DNA from: Romanomermis culicivorax
Taxonomy: Eukaryota; Nematoda; Enoplea; Mermithida; Mermithidae
NCBI GenBank assembly: GCA_963922205.1
Contig: CAWUHX010000284.1
Span: 388,069 to 452,068, forward strand
Direction of reading: 5' to 3'
DNA: 64,000 nucleotides
Shown here: in pieces, positions 26,084-41,000 of the stretch
How positions within the stretch are numbered: position 1 is the stretch's first letter
How the letters are laid out: every line of letters starts with the position of its first letter
The notes under the pieces: generated by a model
Databases searched by the model: none
What the model was told of the DNA's origin: nothing
Seen by the model: only the letters and a program-made list of their open reading frames with translations
Made by a program: the position numbers and the translations under genes

Positions 26084-29000
26084 CTAAACGAAAAATAAAA
26101 TTGAATTTTATTTCTTCGTTTTTTCTATGCTTCCACATCTAACTGATGTATGAGACATAAATGGCTGTCGCACAAGTTTTATATAAGTTACCCATAAAAG
26201 AATAAACGGGTTTTTAAATGGTGTATTGCATATCTTGTTAAAATGAACCATTTTTGTTCTGCACCCTTACACGGAAATTGGTGGATACCCTGTACTATAT
26301 TGACATGCATACCTCGTTCGAATATACAACATGGGAAACATCGTTGAAATATTCGATGGTGTTGACTCGCTCATAGTTAGCCAATATGATCATTCGAGAT
26401 TGTAACAAATAAGGAAATTTGTGCATTATCCACGAGCAAGTCTGCGTATCTTGATGCATCTGAACATAGGAAGAGGATTAAAACACCAATATCCGTTTTT
26501 GAATATATTACCGTGAATAAATAATTGAGCACGGCCTTAGTAAGTTCGGAACAGTTCATACTGTTCATCAATACAGACAAACAATCTTTTATCAGTTTAA
26601 AATTGGAGCTTTTCGACAAAGGTTTGACGAGGAGTAGTGCAATTTTAGCATGTGGTCGTTCGTCCACGAATCCTATTCTTAAAACAGCCGACAAGATAAA
26701 TGAATAAATTCACAGCATAACAGAAAAATTTTCCTGCTCACTTTTCGACGAAGAAATTGAGCGCTTTTTCGTAATCCTTAATCTTTACTAAGCATAAGCA
26801 TTTCGCCACGGTGACGTAAAATAAATCGTCTGGTAACTTTGTATGATATAACGAATAATCATAATCTATAAATCGTAAAATCAATCACGAAGGATTCAGA
26901 ATTATCAGATCAGGCGATAATAATTGATTCCAAACACAACTTACACACAGAGGTTTGATTATTCTCAAACAAATAGTTCAGAACATTTACTAAAAGTCAA
27001 AATATAAGGATTGATCAAATTGACTTTAATGATTACTACCGTACTTTAATCTGTCTCAATTTAATTGTGTTTTAGCTGAACTAAGTTTTACGATCTCAAT
27101 TCATTAGCACATTATGACCCAAATAATCTTAACCCTACATGCACATAGGTGGAGTAGGGGGGTAAACCCCCATACCTGATACCCTGGCCACCCGCCCTGG
27201 CCCTAAAAAATCGTCAAACACCCCCAGAACTTTTTTCAAGGCAGCTTTTTTGATGATTTTTCTGCATATTTTGTATGAGAAACGAGCTTTCAGAACTTTT
27301 TTTATTTTTTTTTGCTCACCCACCCCCTACCCTCTGGATAAAAAGTCCAAGGACCCTCCCTCTTGGAAAATTCTTGCGGTGCATGTCTGATTTTGACTCG
27401 TTGAAAATCTACCCGAATCCAGTTTACTTTGTAGAGCTTTTTCGAAATTTCCATTCAGAAAATCTATCAGGGCGGCATCCATATGAGGAAAATTCTTTGA
27501 GCTTTTCATTCCTAATAAAATTTCCGACGCTTCATTGAACTTGGAAAGTTTTCTGAAACATGGAATAGTGATGACAATATTATGTATATCACATTAGTGA
27601 TGTTCCACGGATATTTTTTGGCATCCTAATATCTGGATTTTTGGAGAGATCGTGTATCCGGATATTCGGTCATATATATGTGACAATATCGACTGTCCGC
27701 TGTTTTTAAATTTTATGAAAACTAAGCTTCTAAAATGTTTAATTATATCATCACTGATGATGAAAGATACTAAAGATTTTACTATTTAAAATTGCCTCAC
27801 TTTAGCAATCATCAAGTGTGGAAAAAAGAATAAAATCATCTGGAAAGTTAGAATGAAAAACTAAACGTTAAGCATCAATGATTAGTGAACATTATTGATT
27901 GTGATTATGCTAGTGATTGAGAAACAGTACTTGACTTCCAGAGAGCCGCGCTCGGGCCAAATCTAAATTGATAATGGTGAATATGGAGATACCTTTTTGG
28001 TCTTGACGGCCCACTTTTTCTTCCACATTTGTGGAAAAAGCTCAAAAGCTACAAGTGTAAATAAGAAAAAAATGTCTGTGTTGGGTACGTTCAGTCGATC
28101 GTACCACCGCTTGGCGCCCGTCGAAACTTAGCGCCTTATATTTTACTTTGGCACCCATGGGATGATAGAAAAATTGGCTATGAATTTTGAAGTACATCCC
28201 GTGGTCAGATTAATTAAAAATATTGATTAAAAATGAAAATGAATATATTCACACACAGTTTACAAAATCTGCTAAAGTAAACAGAGTAGGTTACAGATGA
28301 AATTTGTATAATGTGATGGACAATCTTAAAATCACTGATTTTCTTGTTTACCTCAGTTTCTTATTGACCAATTTTAAGTACAATTCACGAATTATACGTG
28401 ACAACATAACAGGAAATAATTAACGTTTTCAACTGAATGTGCTGAAAATGTATTACCTACACAGCAGACTGTTTTTCGAATGGGATTGTATAAATTCCGA
28501 TGAGTCCGTTGAGACAGACATTGAAAAAAAATTTTTTAGTATAAATTCTTTGAGTAATGCTCACTTAAGAAATGATACTGTTAATCAAGTCAGAAAAAAG
28601 AAATAAGAATAAAAAACCTACAAAACAAGCAGAAAATGTCAACCACAGGAGAGAATAAACCGAAAATAAAGACAGAGAAACTGCAAGTTTGTCAGTAAAA
28701 GCATAACATGTTCATCATCAGCTCTCAGCTTTTTTACTTGTTCACCTCGCATTTGTCATCTAAAAATTATTTCGATTTGATTTCACTATCGCCTGTTCAA
28801 CGAATCTATTCAGGGCTCTAACTTTCCTAGTCGTATTAGTCACTTGCGTTCATAGTTTTCTATAAAAGGTTGGGCGTCCGTATACCCGACGAACATCACT
28901 AATTAATACGCATGTAGTTCTGAAAACCTGTATAATCGAAATAAATTCTCTTTGACCATATCGATACACGCAGTAAAATCGAAATCGTCGTTCTTTGCAT

Positions 29001-32000
29001 TTTCCTTTTCTAGTATCAGGCGGGATCTAAAGATATTTCAACGATTATCCTAGTCATTCTAAAAATTTCGAATGTAAGTCTTTCAGATTTGATATCTAAC
29101 AATGCTTATGAAAGATTTCAAATTTTTAACAACGAAATATTATTCGAATCAGATTTAAGTTTCTCTCATATTCGGCAGAGAGAAAATATCGTACATATAT
29201 ATAAAGCAGTTTTTGAAAGCCAAATACGGAGTATGTAGGCTTAGCTGGTCCGTTCATAGCGAAATTATTAGAGTCAATTGTGTATCTCGATGTGATGAAA
29301 TAAGATAACCCCAAAATGTTGAAAGTTCAATTTTTGCCGAAAATATCGTAAATTTAAAGAGAAAGCCCAAAATATCACATTTTCTGCTAATTTTTTTTAG
29401 TTTTGGGGAAAATACCAACAATTGGGTACAGAGTACGACCGGGTTGGAGGGTCTACCAACACCCCAATAACAGGTATGACATCTAATCGTACTTTTCATA
29501 AAATCTAGTGGCTAATCTATTATGACCATTGAGTTCGCATAGAAGACCACATAAATTTAAGGCGCACGCATTGTCAGAATGAAGCTCTAAAAACATAAAA
29601 ACATCATTTCATTCATAAAATGTCTAGTAACAGAAGCGTACAGAGAAAAATTAGGATAATTTCTTTTCCATAGCGCAGGATATTTCACGTTTCCCAGCGT
29701 ATACCAAAATATAGTGTAACAGACAGAAGAATCGATAGCGGATAGATTGTAAAACAACGATCTAGCCAAATTTTTAAATTTAATTTTTCAGTTAGGTTTT
29801 CATGGTGAACGACTGTTTGCCTATTTTAGACTAGATCTTACCGACAAATTTCATAATCGCATCTCGAGCGGAAGGAATGCAATATCGGAAACCAATACAT
29901 TCTACTTTTTGTCTACTCAATAATGCGGTCAATGCATGGAAAGCGTAACCAATAAGTGATTCCGGCTAAAAATATGTACTACAAAGAAGGGGACTCATCC
30001 AAATGCCAGTAACATAGAAGATCAAAGCAGGTTTTGTAGCTGACGGTACAAGGTGAGCCGAACCAAAAGGCTGTATATATTTTGTTCGATAAATTTTGTT
30101 CTTGAGTACCGAGCCGATAAAAATAAAAACAGCATAAACTGATCGGAAAGAAGTAAGTGACCATTCCCCGACGAGCACTTGTTTTCCCTCATTGTTATAA
30201 ACGCCAGTCATGTCCAGTTTTTATCTGATCGTTCGAAATTACTATTGATGGCTTTTTCAAGTCTTCTTTACGAAAACAAATAAGAGAAGCAAGAAAACTT
30301 TAGTAACCCACTCAGGAACGTTAGGCTAATTATTAGATTTCTACTCTTTCAGATCTGAAGCCCTTTCCAAGTGAAGTTCTGAAAAAAGTAAGTCGACTGA
30401 CTTTTCTGCTGTGCTAATTTTCATTCCAAAACATATTGAACAAAATGGAACAAATTGTCACTTATGGCACTTTAGGATCACTTGGAATTTCAGAAAACAA
30501 TCGAGAAAACGCCAAATAAAGTTTATACTTAAAAAACCTTATACGTGATTAGACAACGACGTGGTGTGTCGAAATAAATCAGGGGCTTGAGGAGATTTGA
30601 CTCGCTCAGCAATGATCGCTTGTCCAATCCATGCGTTGCAGAATTTCGGGTCCGAAATTTGTGCTTTCTTGAAACATTCGTGCGCTATTTCGACGTTAGG
30701 AAATGTTTCGAGATAGAATAAACCTATGTATAAAATTTTCAAGGTTAGGAAAAACTTTCCCCTGTGCAAGCAAACAGTAAGCCCGAAAATAGAACCAATA
30801 TAGAATATTCCAACCGACTACAATAATGCACCTAAATTTGTCCAAGCATGGGTGTTTCTTTCGTCAATTTGCACAGCCCTAACGAAACAATTCTGAGTGA
30901 AATTCTTATTCTCAGGACGATTTTCCTCGTAACGAGCCAAGCAACCCAATAAGGACCAGAATTCGGATTTTTTCGAATTTAATACTATGGCCTTTTCTAT
31001 GCATTTCCTCGACTTCTGTAATGTTTCGTTGGATTTCTCGATTGTATAACATTTTAGTAGATTCAAGGCCAAGTCGTGAAAATAATTCGTTTCTTCGGGC
31101 GCCAATTGACAAGCTTTGGCGTAAAATTTTGACCCAAGTTGCAAAATGCCCAATTTCGAGATGGCGCCGTAGCGAAACAGAGTAGAATTTTTCAAGATTG
31201 CCAATTTCTCGATGGAGAAATTATTCAAAAACATGCAAAAATCGCCAAGAAGTTTGTAATAAATGCATGTTTCCTCAGCTTTCTTCGATAAAGTTTCCAA
31301 ACCTTCGACGCAATAATCCAAGGACTGTACGTATAAAGCTTTCTCAAAACTAAATTTCATCATGTGATATAACGCTTCACCCAAAGCGAGTCGAGCCGGC
31401 GAAAAGTTTTCGCCGTATTTCGATAAAATTTCTTTGTATTTCTGGATCGACTCAATGAAAAGTTCCAAATCGAAATAAACCTCAGCAATTTGGAAATTGA
31501 TGATCAAAGAATTAGGCTCGATTTTTAAACACTTTTCTAAGCATAGCAGGGCCGATGAAAAACTACCGGTCAGACGATAACATTGAGCTAATTTCGAGAG
31601 TAAATTGCAACTGGCTTCGAATAAGCTGCGAAATTTATAAAAATTCCGTCAAAACATTACCGAGACATTGCATAAATTGGCAAATTTACGTCGATCTACA
31701 ACTCAAGAATCTTGGGTAATACTATAGATGTGGTTATATAGATCGGATAAACTAAGATGAAAAAAAAACAAATCAAGGCATCATAAAAATGTATTTCGTG
31801 GTATTTCACACATGAATTATACTTACTTAAGATGGCATTTAGAAAGACGATGAATCACCAAATAGCATTAGTTTAACTAACTTTAATGGGTCGAATACAG
31901 CGCTTTAGGATATAAAGTTTATCCTACCAAGTTAACAGTAACTCATATAAGATTTCATTGTACGGACCAAAACAGTCATCTCAAAGTGGCCAGTTTTTTC

Positions 32001-35000
32001 GAAAAGATACTATATGAATCAGTGATTCAGTTCATAATTAAAAGAAAATTGCAATTTTTTGAATAAAATAAATTGAAGAAAAAATCTCACGCAATCAATT
32101 TTTGGAAAATCGATGTTGCATCTCCAACAAGATTCTGCCGAACCAGTAAATCGGCTTGTTGTTCGAAAAGATCAGCGTTTTCTGCATCAGGAATCTTATC
32201 AAAGAGGAATTCGTTCAGCATGGTCGATTTTTTGTCGGTGGTATCGTATTTATCATATAAAATAATCAAACTTCGAACGATATCAATATTGTAATCGTTG
32301 TATTTTCGGGCGTACTCCATGCATCTTAAGCTGAGTTGTTTGCCTGTCGTGGTTCTGAAAAATAAGTGATTAATATCAAGATCATACGTAAACTATAAGC
32401 CAACGAAGAAAAAATTCAACTAAGAAACCATATACAATTTTTACGAGCCGAAATTTTAAAAAACAAACTTTCAATATCAGACTTGTGTTCAGTATCTCTA
32501 CTTGCATTGATGTATTACTTAGTTTCGATGGCATCTCTTTCCATTTGTAGTAACCCTATATAATAAAAAGCTTCCCACGATCGTGGATTCGACTCCAAAG
32601 CTTTTTTGAAATGATTTTTGGCTTCCGCGGCCAATTTGCCGCTCTCATTCTCCGTTGCTGATTGCTTTCTTCTTAAAAGCGAAATTTTCCCCAATAAAAT
32701 CGAAACTAAGAAATGTTCATCATCGAATTCTAAACATTTGTCGATAAATTTCTCAGCTTCAACAACATCGCCGCGTTCGATGTTCGCTGAACAACGAAAT
32801 AAATCAGCTTCAAATCGCCAATGATCGTCCAAATCTTGATTTAAACATTCTTCGAGCAAAGAATTCGCTTCGTCGTATTTACCCGCCGCGAAAATACATT
32901 TCGCTTTACCGAGTACGCATTCAAAAGCCAGCTCTGGGCATCTTTCAGTACACAATGCGATAATTTGGTTATATTTATCGAAGATAGTGTCTCTTTTAAG
33001 AGCGTTCGAACGATTAAAGTTGAATTCGGATTCATTCTTCATAAATTCTAATCTTAATCGTAAAATCGTATCGAGCGATTCTTGATTCAATATCAAAACT
33101 GAAAAATGGATAAAATACCGGTACACAATGCGGTGCGGATATTACCTCGAGATTTGTTATTTCCCCATAAAAAAACATAATATCAGTGAGGGAATAAAAA
33201 TAAGTCGTAAACGGTCTGAAGTGCACGATGTTGTACCACAACGTGCGATAAGAAAAAATGTTTTCTCTGCAGGTTGCCTTGTTCTTTGTGTTGCATTGAT
33301 TTTCATCAAGAAATGAAAGGTGGAAGTGGATATGAAATTGATCCGAGAAGTATCAGCCCGACATTCTTGATGATGAAATGTGAGGCTATCTATTAAAAAA
33401 TCGATGCAAAAATAGAATTAATTTCATTAATGAAATGAAGTTTGATTCATATATGTAACGGGGACCCGAGGTCCGGGGGGGGGTCGGACGATTCTTTTGG
33501 GGCCGGGGGTCAGTAATTTCCAAAATTTTAGAGGGAGGGGTCTCTCCAGGGGAAAAATCGATTTTTTCACGAAAAAAGTCCGCAAAATAATTCAAAGAAG
33601 TATAACTTTTTTCTAAAAAGACCGAAAAAATGTATTCATGGCGCGCGAAGCGCCGAAAAAATTGACATTTTTGGCAATTTTTTGTTCGAAAATTGACATT
33701 TTTTATCAAAAAAATTAACGTTTTTCAGTATTTTTCCAACCAAAAGTATGGGGGCTCCTACGGCTACCATATGGCTAGCCATAGGACTGGAAAATCCTGG
33801 AGGGGCGGTCGCCCAATGACTAGCCATATGATCGACAATTTCTGGGGGGGGGGTGCCCATAGCACTTCCCTCCCCCAATTACATGTATGGTTTGATTATT
33901 TAACACATAGAAGCCCATAATCCCGACAGTATTTAAACGGCTCAATTTTACCTTCATCACAAAACTTTAGACATTTTCGATAGTCGCCAACGCTAAAATA
34001 TCCAACGGCCAGTAAAAAGCGTAAGTATTTATGATTCGCATAATCTGAAAGTGAATAAAATGTCGTGATTAACAGAATGCACACAAAAGTGATTGAACCG
34101 ATGACTAAATCAAATTTTTGGTCATTTCCATCTGTTAGGAAATTTTTTCTATTTTTTTCTGTCACGCGGAGCTGATTTCGATAAATCTGTTAACTATTTA
34201 CTCCATGATCGGAAGAGGCGCCATTTATAATTTTCCAGGACAAAGAAGAAAACGTAGAAATAAAACTGAATTTTGAAACAGTTTTAGCTTTACGCGATTT
34301 TCAAATGTGGGTCCTACTTTCAAGTTCTTCGAGAATAGTTAAGCCGTTGACGATGTTGCCACTCAGATATTCGGAAATAAATTCTAAGCATGGAAAAACA
34401 GATTTTTCGCTCTTATTAGTCGCTCTTTTTTCGATAAATCGATCAAGTTCACCAAGATAGCGTTCGCTTAAATTCAAATCTAAAGCAAAGCGAAAATTGA
34501 TAGCAAAAAAATAAAATCGCAATTTTCAGTTATCGACGATATAATAATCAAGAATTGACAAGAAAATCTAAGCCTGGCTTCGCCAGATAGATTTATGCGA
34601 GCTTCAACCAAGATGCTTACGTCTACACGTTGTACTATTGCAGCTTACGCAAGTAAACGAGTAATATGTTTGCGCATGAGTCGAACTCAGCTGCAGCTTA
34701 ACTAATGTGCAAACATGTGGAGGAAGTTAAGCTTTAGCATGAGCTGCACCTTGTATGGAAATGTATTAATAATTAATAAGTTGCAGCTCAACTTTATCGA
34801 TATGTTTTGTGTTGTAGCTTAAATTTTCCTGCATTTAAAATGCTCTGTAGCGCATTGTGCATATTTTACATGAAACTTTTTGTTAGGATACTTATTTTTC
34901 ACGCCATGATTATCATAAAAATGTCGTTTTTTCGCTAACTAACGCAGGAGTTCTTGGCAAATCTTTTCAACGCTGATTGTTTGGCCACATACCACAAAAT

Positions 35001-38000
35001 AAGTACAACAACGCATATCGAGAAAAAAATCGATGACTAGAATAATTTTTGTATAAAATCTATGCAAAGCATTATAAAAAATTTCCACGTACCAACCAAG
35101 TTACACTTACGTCCTAAGCTGTAGCCCAACTCTACATTATAAAATTAGCATTAAAATGCAGCTCAACTTCCTCGATAAGTTGTGTGCATGAATTAAGCTG
35201 GACATGAACTATATGGTTACAACGTGTACAACTAAGCTAAGGGCGTCCAGCGATTTTCTAAAATAAAATTTCCTGACTTTTCCAGGTTCTCTAGGTTTTT
35301 TCCAGAATTTTCCAGTTTTTTTCGGAGCACAGGTCAATACGTCCCACCATTTTTTACAAGCGTCTTTCATACATGTAACGAGGCCCCGAGGTCCGGGCGA
35401 CTTTTAGGGGCAAGGGGTCACTGATTCCCCAAAATTTTGGGGGTAGGGGCCTCTAAAGAAAAAAATTGATTTTTTCACCGAAAAGCCGTTTAAAAATAGT
35501 AATTATTGTCTAAAAAACCGTAAAAAATGTATTCATGGAGCGAAGCGCCGAGAAAATTGACATTTTTGACCGTTTTTGTTCAGAATTTTACATTTTTCAG
35601 TATCTTTCCGACCAAGAGTATGAGGGTCCCAATGACTATCATACGACTAGCCATAAGATTGGGAAATCCAGGGAGGTCACCGCACACGCCTTCTTCCTGA
35701 TAGCACTCGTGCTCGTGTTATTCATAAATCCTTTTACAAATTAAGAAGATATACCCATACTCTCATAAGTCTGAAAAACTTCAAGTTAAACCTGAAATCT
35801 CTGAAAATAATTGATCTGTTATGTTTCTACTGTAATTTTGAACAAGTAAAACCTGAAGTAGTTTGAACTAAAAAAAACAATGTTTTTTTCCAGCAAATTT
35901 ATTCAAAAACAAACTTTTTAGTTTTAGCTTGTTGAAATTCGCATTGGCCTGTGAAATTTTGACCCTAGGAGCCAATTGGCCTGTTGAGAAAAAATGAAAA
36001 TAAAACCCTGCTTTAGCCGTTCTTCGATCAAAACAATAAATCTCACTGCATTACTACTGTTAATATCTGGATGGACATCTTGATTGAAAGTAAGCTTTTA
36101 AAACGTTTCTTGATGTTCAGCAATGATAACGTTATAACAATGATCAACCATAATAAATAACGACACTAATGCTTAAAACTGACGCGAAGCGCCGAAAAGT
36201 TTTGAGGTTTCAAACTTACGAAACGCAAATTTGGCTTATCATGAATAAAAACACTACATTATAACAATATTAATCGAAATTCAATGACTATTCTAGATTG
36301 CTGGACACCCTCTAAGTTGAAGCTCAACTGTAGCTTAAATCACTTGATAAAATTAAGGAGTGGTCTTATTACAAGATTACTTACCTGTCAGAAAATTTTC
36401 AATCAGAAGATCACCAAACGAATCAATTACTTCCGAATCAATGGGAAAATTGTTCAGTAAATCAAGCGCTACATCGAGTGCTTCTAACTCGAAATCAACC
36501 TGCCTTCATGAAACATGCTTTAAAAATAACTACGAGTATGAAAACCCATTTTAGAAAAAAATCAAGCTTCAGTGATTTCCTAAAAACTAGAAAGGTGTAC
36601 AATGTGCTGTGCTGTAACAAAAAAAAATGTCCGACTAACGCTCAGTAAAAAATTCAGATATCCTAACGCTTTTTCTTTTTTGAGTGCAACTTCGCAGCAG
36701 TTGACTTCATTTTCATAACAATCCACAACCTATAAGGCAAGAAAACAGAACATATACATTTTGAATAGGTTTTTGTTTCAATTACAAATTTGATGTCCTT
36801 ATATGAATTAAGTTGTAGGCTAGGAATCAAATCGACAACAACCTTGCTTATTTTGCCGATATTTAACTTCTCGGACCATAATGTCTTGATTTCTTGGAAA
36901 GCCTAAAAATAATAAACTTAGGAGCACTTTTTTCTTTTTTCTCCATCTGCACATTTCTTACTTCAGTGCTTTTACCTATTTTGGACATGCATTTTGCGAG
37001 TTTGAGTTTGGTTTCCAACCTCTTAGTTTCGTCCCTGAAAGGAAAGAATCATTGTAATACAAAAGATACGGAACAATAATTATTTATGGCGAGAATGAAT
37101 TCACCCTGTCAACTCAATAATTTTTTGGAGGCAATTACAATAGTTTTTATCGTAAACCGCGAACTTTTCGTAATATTGTCCATAAGCCTGAAAAGTATGC
37201 AAATTTATTTGAAGGTACTAGAGAGCTGTCTCATTGTTGGTAGGGCTGTTTCGATCAGAGAATTTTAGTGATTTCGAGTTCGAGTTTGCTCCTTTTGCTT
37301 TTCCGAAGTCGAGTTTAAAAATTTTTACGAGTCGAGTTCGAGTTCGAGTAATTCACTATTGTATATAAGCGTCCATTTTGTTACATAAATGCCAGTCAAT
37401 ATTATTATGCACCTGGTCTGGTACAACTTAACTACATAGAACTGTTTAGCATATGTCATAGTTACTAAGTATAGAATTTTATGCAGTCACTATTTGTGTC
37501 ATACTTCCAGGTTGAAGCAGATCCTATTTTTTAATCAAATGCATTATTTTGTACTACCACACCAATTATACGTTTTATCTATTCAAGCAATATTTGGCTT
37601 AACATCATTAATAAAATGCCTAGAAAAATTATTATTTGGGATGGCTTTGAAGAAATTGTTTATCAGGCAATCAAGCAGAACGTCTATTGTTTTGCAAGTT
37701 GAATTTGATTGAAACAAAGTTCAAGTATTGATTCATTGATAATGAAAAATGTGGTTAATATAAAATGTTTGGGAAGTTATGTTACTTATGACATATCTTT
37801 ATGTTAAACACTAAGCAGGATTTCTTAATTCCATTATATTTTAAAGTTTAAACTCGAAAAGAACTCGAAATAATGGTTGAAAAAAAATCGAGTTCGAGTT
37901 TTAAATTTCGAAGTTTTTGAGTTCGAGTTGCCAAAATTGTCGAGTTTTAATCGAGTTCGAGTTCGAGTACTCGAAACAGCCCTAATTGTTGGGATGAATC

Positions 38001-41000
38001 CTTGATAAAGAAAATATTTTTAGAAAGAGCCAACAAACATGAGATCGAAGTTTCAGAGGTTATGCTTATACATTGACATTGAGTTTTTCAGTCATTTCGC
38101 CACTTTCTAGCAAATATTTAGTAGCATTCCTCGAATACCTGCCATGCTAGAGCCTGTTTTTCATCCACATGCACAGCTTGATCATAAAATTTTCGGGCTT
38201 CGAGGGCATCGTTCAGTTCGACGCAACAATGACCGGCAAATACCAACGCGAAATAATTGGTTTTGTCAGCCGTTAAAATTCTCTGAAATAAAAATTCGTA
38301 AAGTGTTACATTAAACTTTAAATAATCATTCCAGTAATAAACTAAAACGCGATAGAGAATAATATGAACTTTGATTAGATGATCTCTCGAACACGCGGTT
38401 CATAAGCTTAAAGCAGAACGATTAGAATAAAATTGGAACGATGATATCGACAACGTCTATGATAACACTAATGATAGTAATTCCAAAACCTTGTTTTCGT
38501 TTTAGTGTTGTGGCTTATCAAACTGTACGAAAATCGTCTATGAATGTTTGTTCAGCCCGATAATTGGATCAGGTTTTTTTTTATTTAATTAAATAATTAA
38601 ATACGATAACTGTTAAGCAGTCGTGGGCTTAGGTTTAGGTTTAAATTTATCCTTAGGGGCCTCGGTGCCTTTCATAGTGGCTGGAGAAGATTTCGAAGTT
38701 GGCTTATGAGATTTACCAGATTTACCAGAGCTTTTGCAAAGATTTTATAATCTACATTCATCAATGATATGGGCCTCTAGTTTGACAAGTCTTCTATGTT
38801 TTCATCAGGTTTTGGTATGAGCATAATGACACTTCTCGTTGAATCTGACATAACTCCAGAGTTCAAATTATGATTCAGGCATTCAATTAAGGGTTTCTTT
38901 ATGACATCCCGTTAGTTTTTATAGAATTCCACTGTGAGAGTATCATCCCCAGGTAATACGCTGTTACACATAGAGTTCAGGCTAGCTTTAAAGTCCTTTT
39001 TGATGAGATGGGACTCTATTTTCTCTTTCTGGGTATCTGAGAGCCTCAGGAAACTTAATTTATCAAAGTTATCAGAAAATTCCTTTTGAGTTGTTTGCTA
39101 TTTTATTGCTTTCTGGTATAGTGTACTGTAATATTGTAGAATTCTCTGTGAAATTTTCCATCAGTCCTCCATTTCTGATTCACCTCAATTTGATAACCTC
39201 GTTATAGTTTTCTTATTGTAGTTTTGCTTTTCCATATTCAGAAAGTATTTGCTTGGTTTCTCACCCATAAGGTTCCATTTAATCTTAATTTTTTCTATGG
39301 AAAATTTTGCTTTTCATTCCATTATAGTACCAAGCTCATTTCTGACTCCTCTGTAACGAGCTTCATTGATGAATTCACTGTTATCTCATTTTTTTACAGT
39401 TCTTGTAATATATTTCTTAAGTCTTTTTCATGATTCCTTCGGGCTTTTGCATTCTTTTTACAATGTACAATTGTTTCCTCTCTGATTTTGAATTTTACAT
39501 ATTCCCAGGTTTTGCTTGGATTCAATTTATCTCTTTCTGCATTTTCTGTGCTTTAATTGACTGATTCTTTGAGTAGACTTTGTACTGATTGTCAGTCACT
39601 AGGGAAATAATAAAGTGCCATAGACCAGGGAATCTTTTTTTAAATAAACGTCCGGTGATTCTAATGCTAACTGCATTATGATCCATAGGCAGGCCACTAA
39701 TTATGTCACTTTCTGAGACTTTATTAATTAGTTCATCAAAGATGAACAAGTAGTCCAGTCTGCATTTAACATTTGGTACATTTTGCCATCAAGTTCATTT
39801 AAAATTTAGTTACAGATTTCTTTTTGAGGTTCAGCATAGATCCTCCAGCTTTGTTTAATTCATGGTCTAAGATGATGTTGAAGTCTCCACCAAGTACTAT
39901 GGGGTGTTCATTTTTATTAAAAAGTTTTTATTTCTCAAAGATTTTTTTCCCAAAAAGATATTTGTTCTTTTTCTTCTACTGGTGTGTAGACATTTACCAG
40001 TATAAAGGTTGCATCACTAGTTTGGATTTAAGGAATATGGACCTACCATCAGGTTCAGTTTCAACCCATAGCACATTATGTACGAATGTGTTATTTAATA
40101 ATACACCTTTACTATTTGCACTACCATGTGAATAAAAAATTGGACAAAAAAAATTCAAATTAAAGTTGAAATTCATAAAAATCATTTCCATTATGATTAT
40201 GAATACAAACTCAGCTCTATATTGAAAATTATAGTCACGAAAAAGTTGGAAAAGTTTAGATTTTGACCACTTAAATGCACCAAAATTCATTTTTTCATTG
40301 TCGAACCCCCTTATTTTTTATCTTCAAAAATTTTTTTCCCTAAAAAGTTTGATTTGTAGAAAAACAGTGAATAGATCAATCCGAATAATAGAATGAAATC
40401 TGGTGCAATGCGCCGAAAAATATTTGATGTTTTATAGCTTTAGAGCCTGTAAAACACTTACACTTACTTTTGATCTTTAACTTACTTTACTTACTAACTA
40501 CTTAGTAAAATTAAATAAAAATAACTATAATTCACTAAAATATAAATAAATAAGTCAAACGAGCCAGAATGCCTCTTAGACCTAAAATTTTAGGAGCCAT
40601 TTCCATATTTTTAGGGGCCCAGGCTCCTAAAATGACTAAAAAAAGCTGCTCATCTCTAAACGCCTTGATAAAAAGTCTCGGGCTCTCCCACTGGAAAATT
40701 CTTGCCATGCATCTCTGCTCTTCTTTGAGTAGAGAAGAAATGGAGTTTGCGACACTACTCTGTATACGATGGAGTTTGTGACACTACTTTACGTGTTCCA
40801 AACCTCAATATTTTTGACTCCGAGTAAGATACTTAGAATCATCATGAAATAAATCGCCAGAATAACTAAAACCCTTTAAACTGCCCTTCAAGGAAGTCAA
40901 AATTTGATTCTAAGCAAAGTCTTGCCCTTATATGTTTACCATGTTACAACTTGACTCCCAAATAAAATTCTGAGATACTGAAAAAATGCAATTTTGGAAG

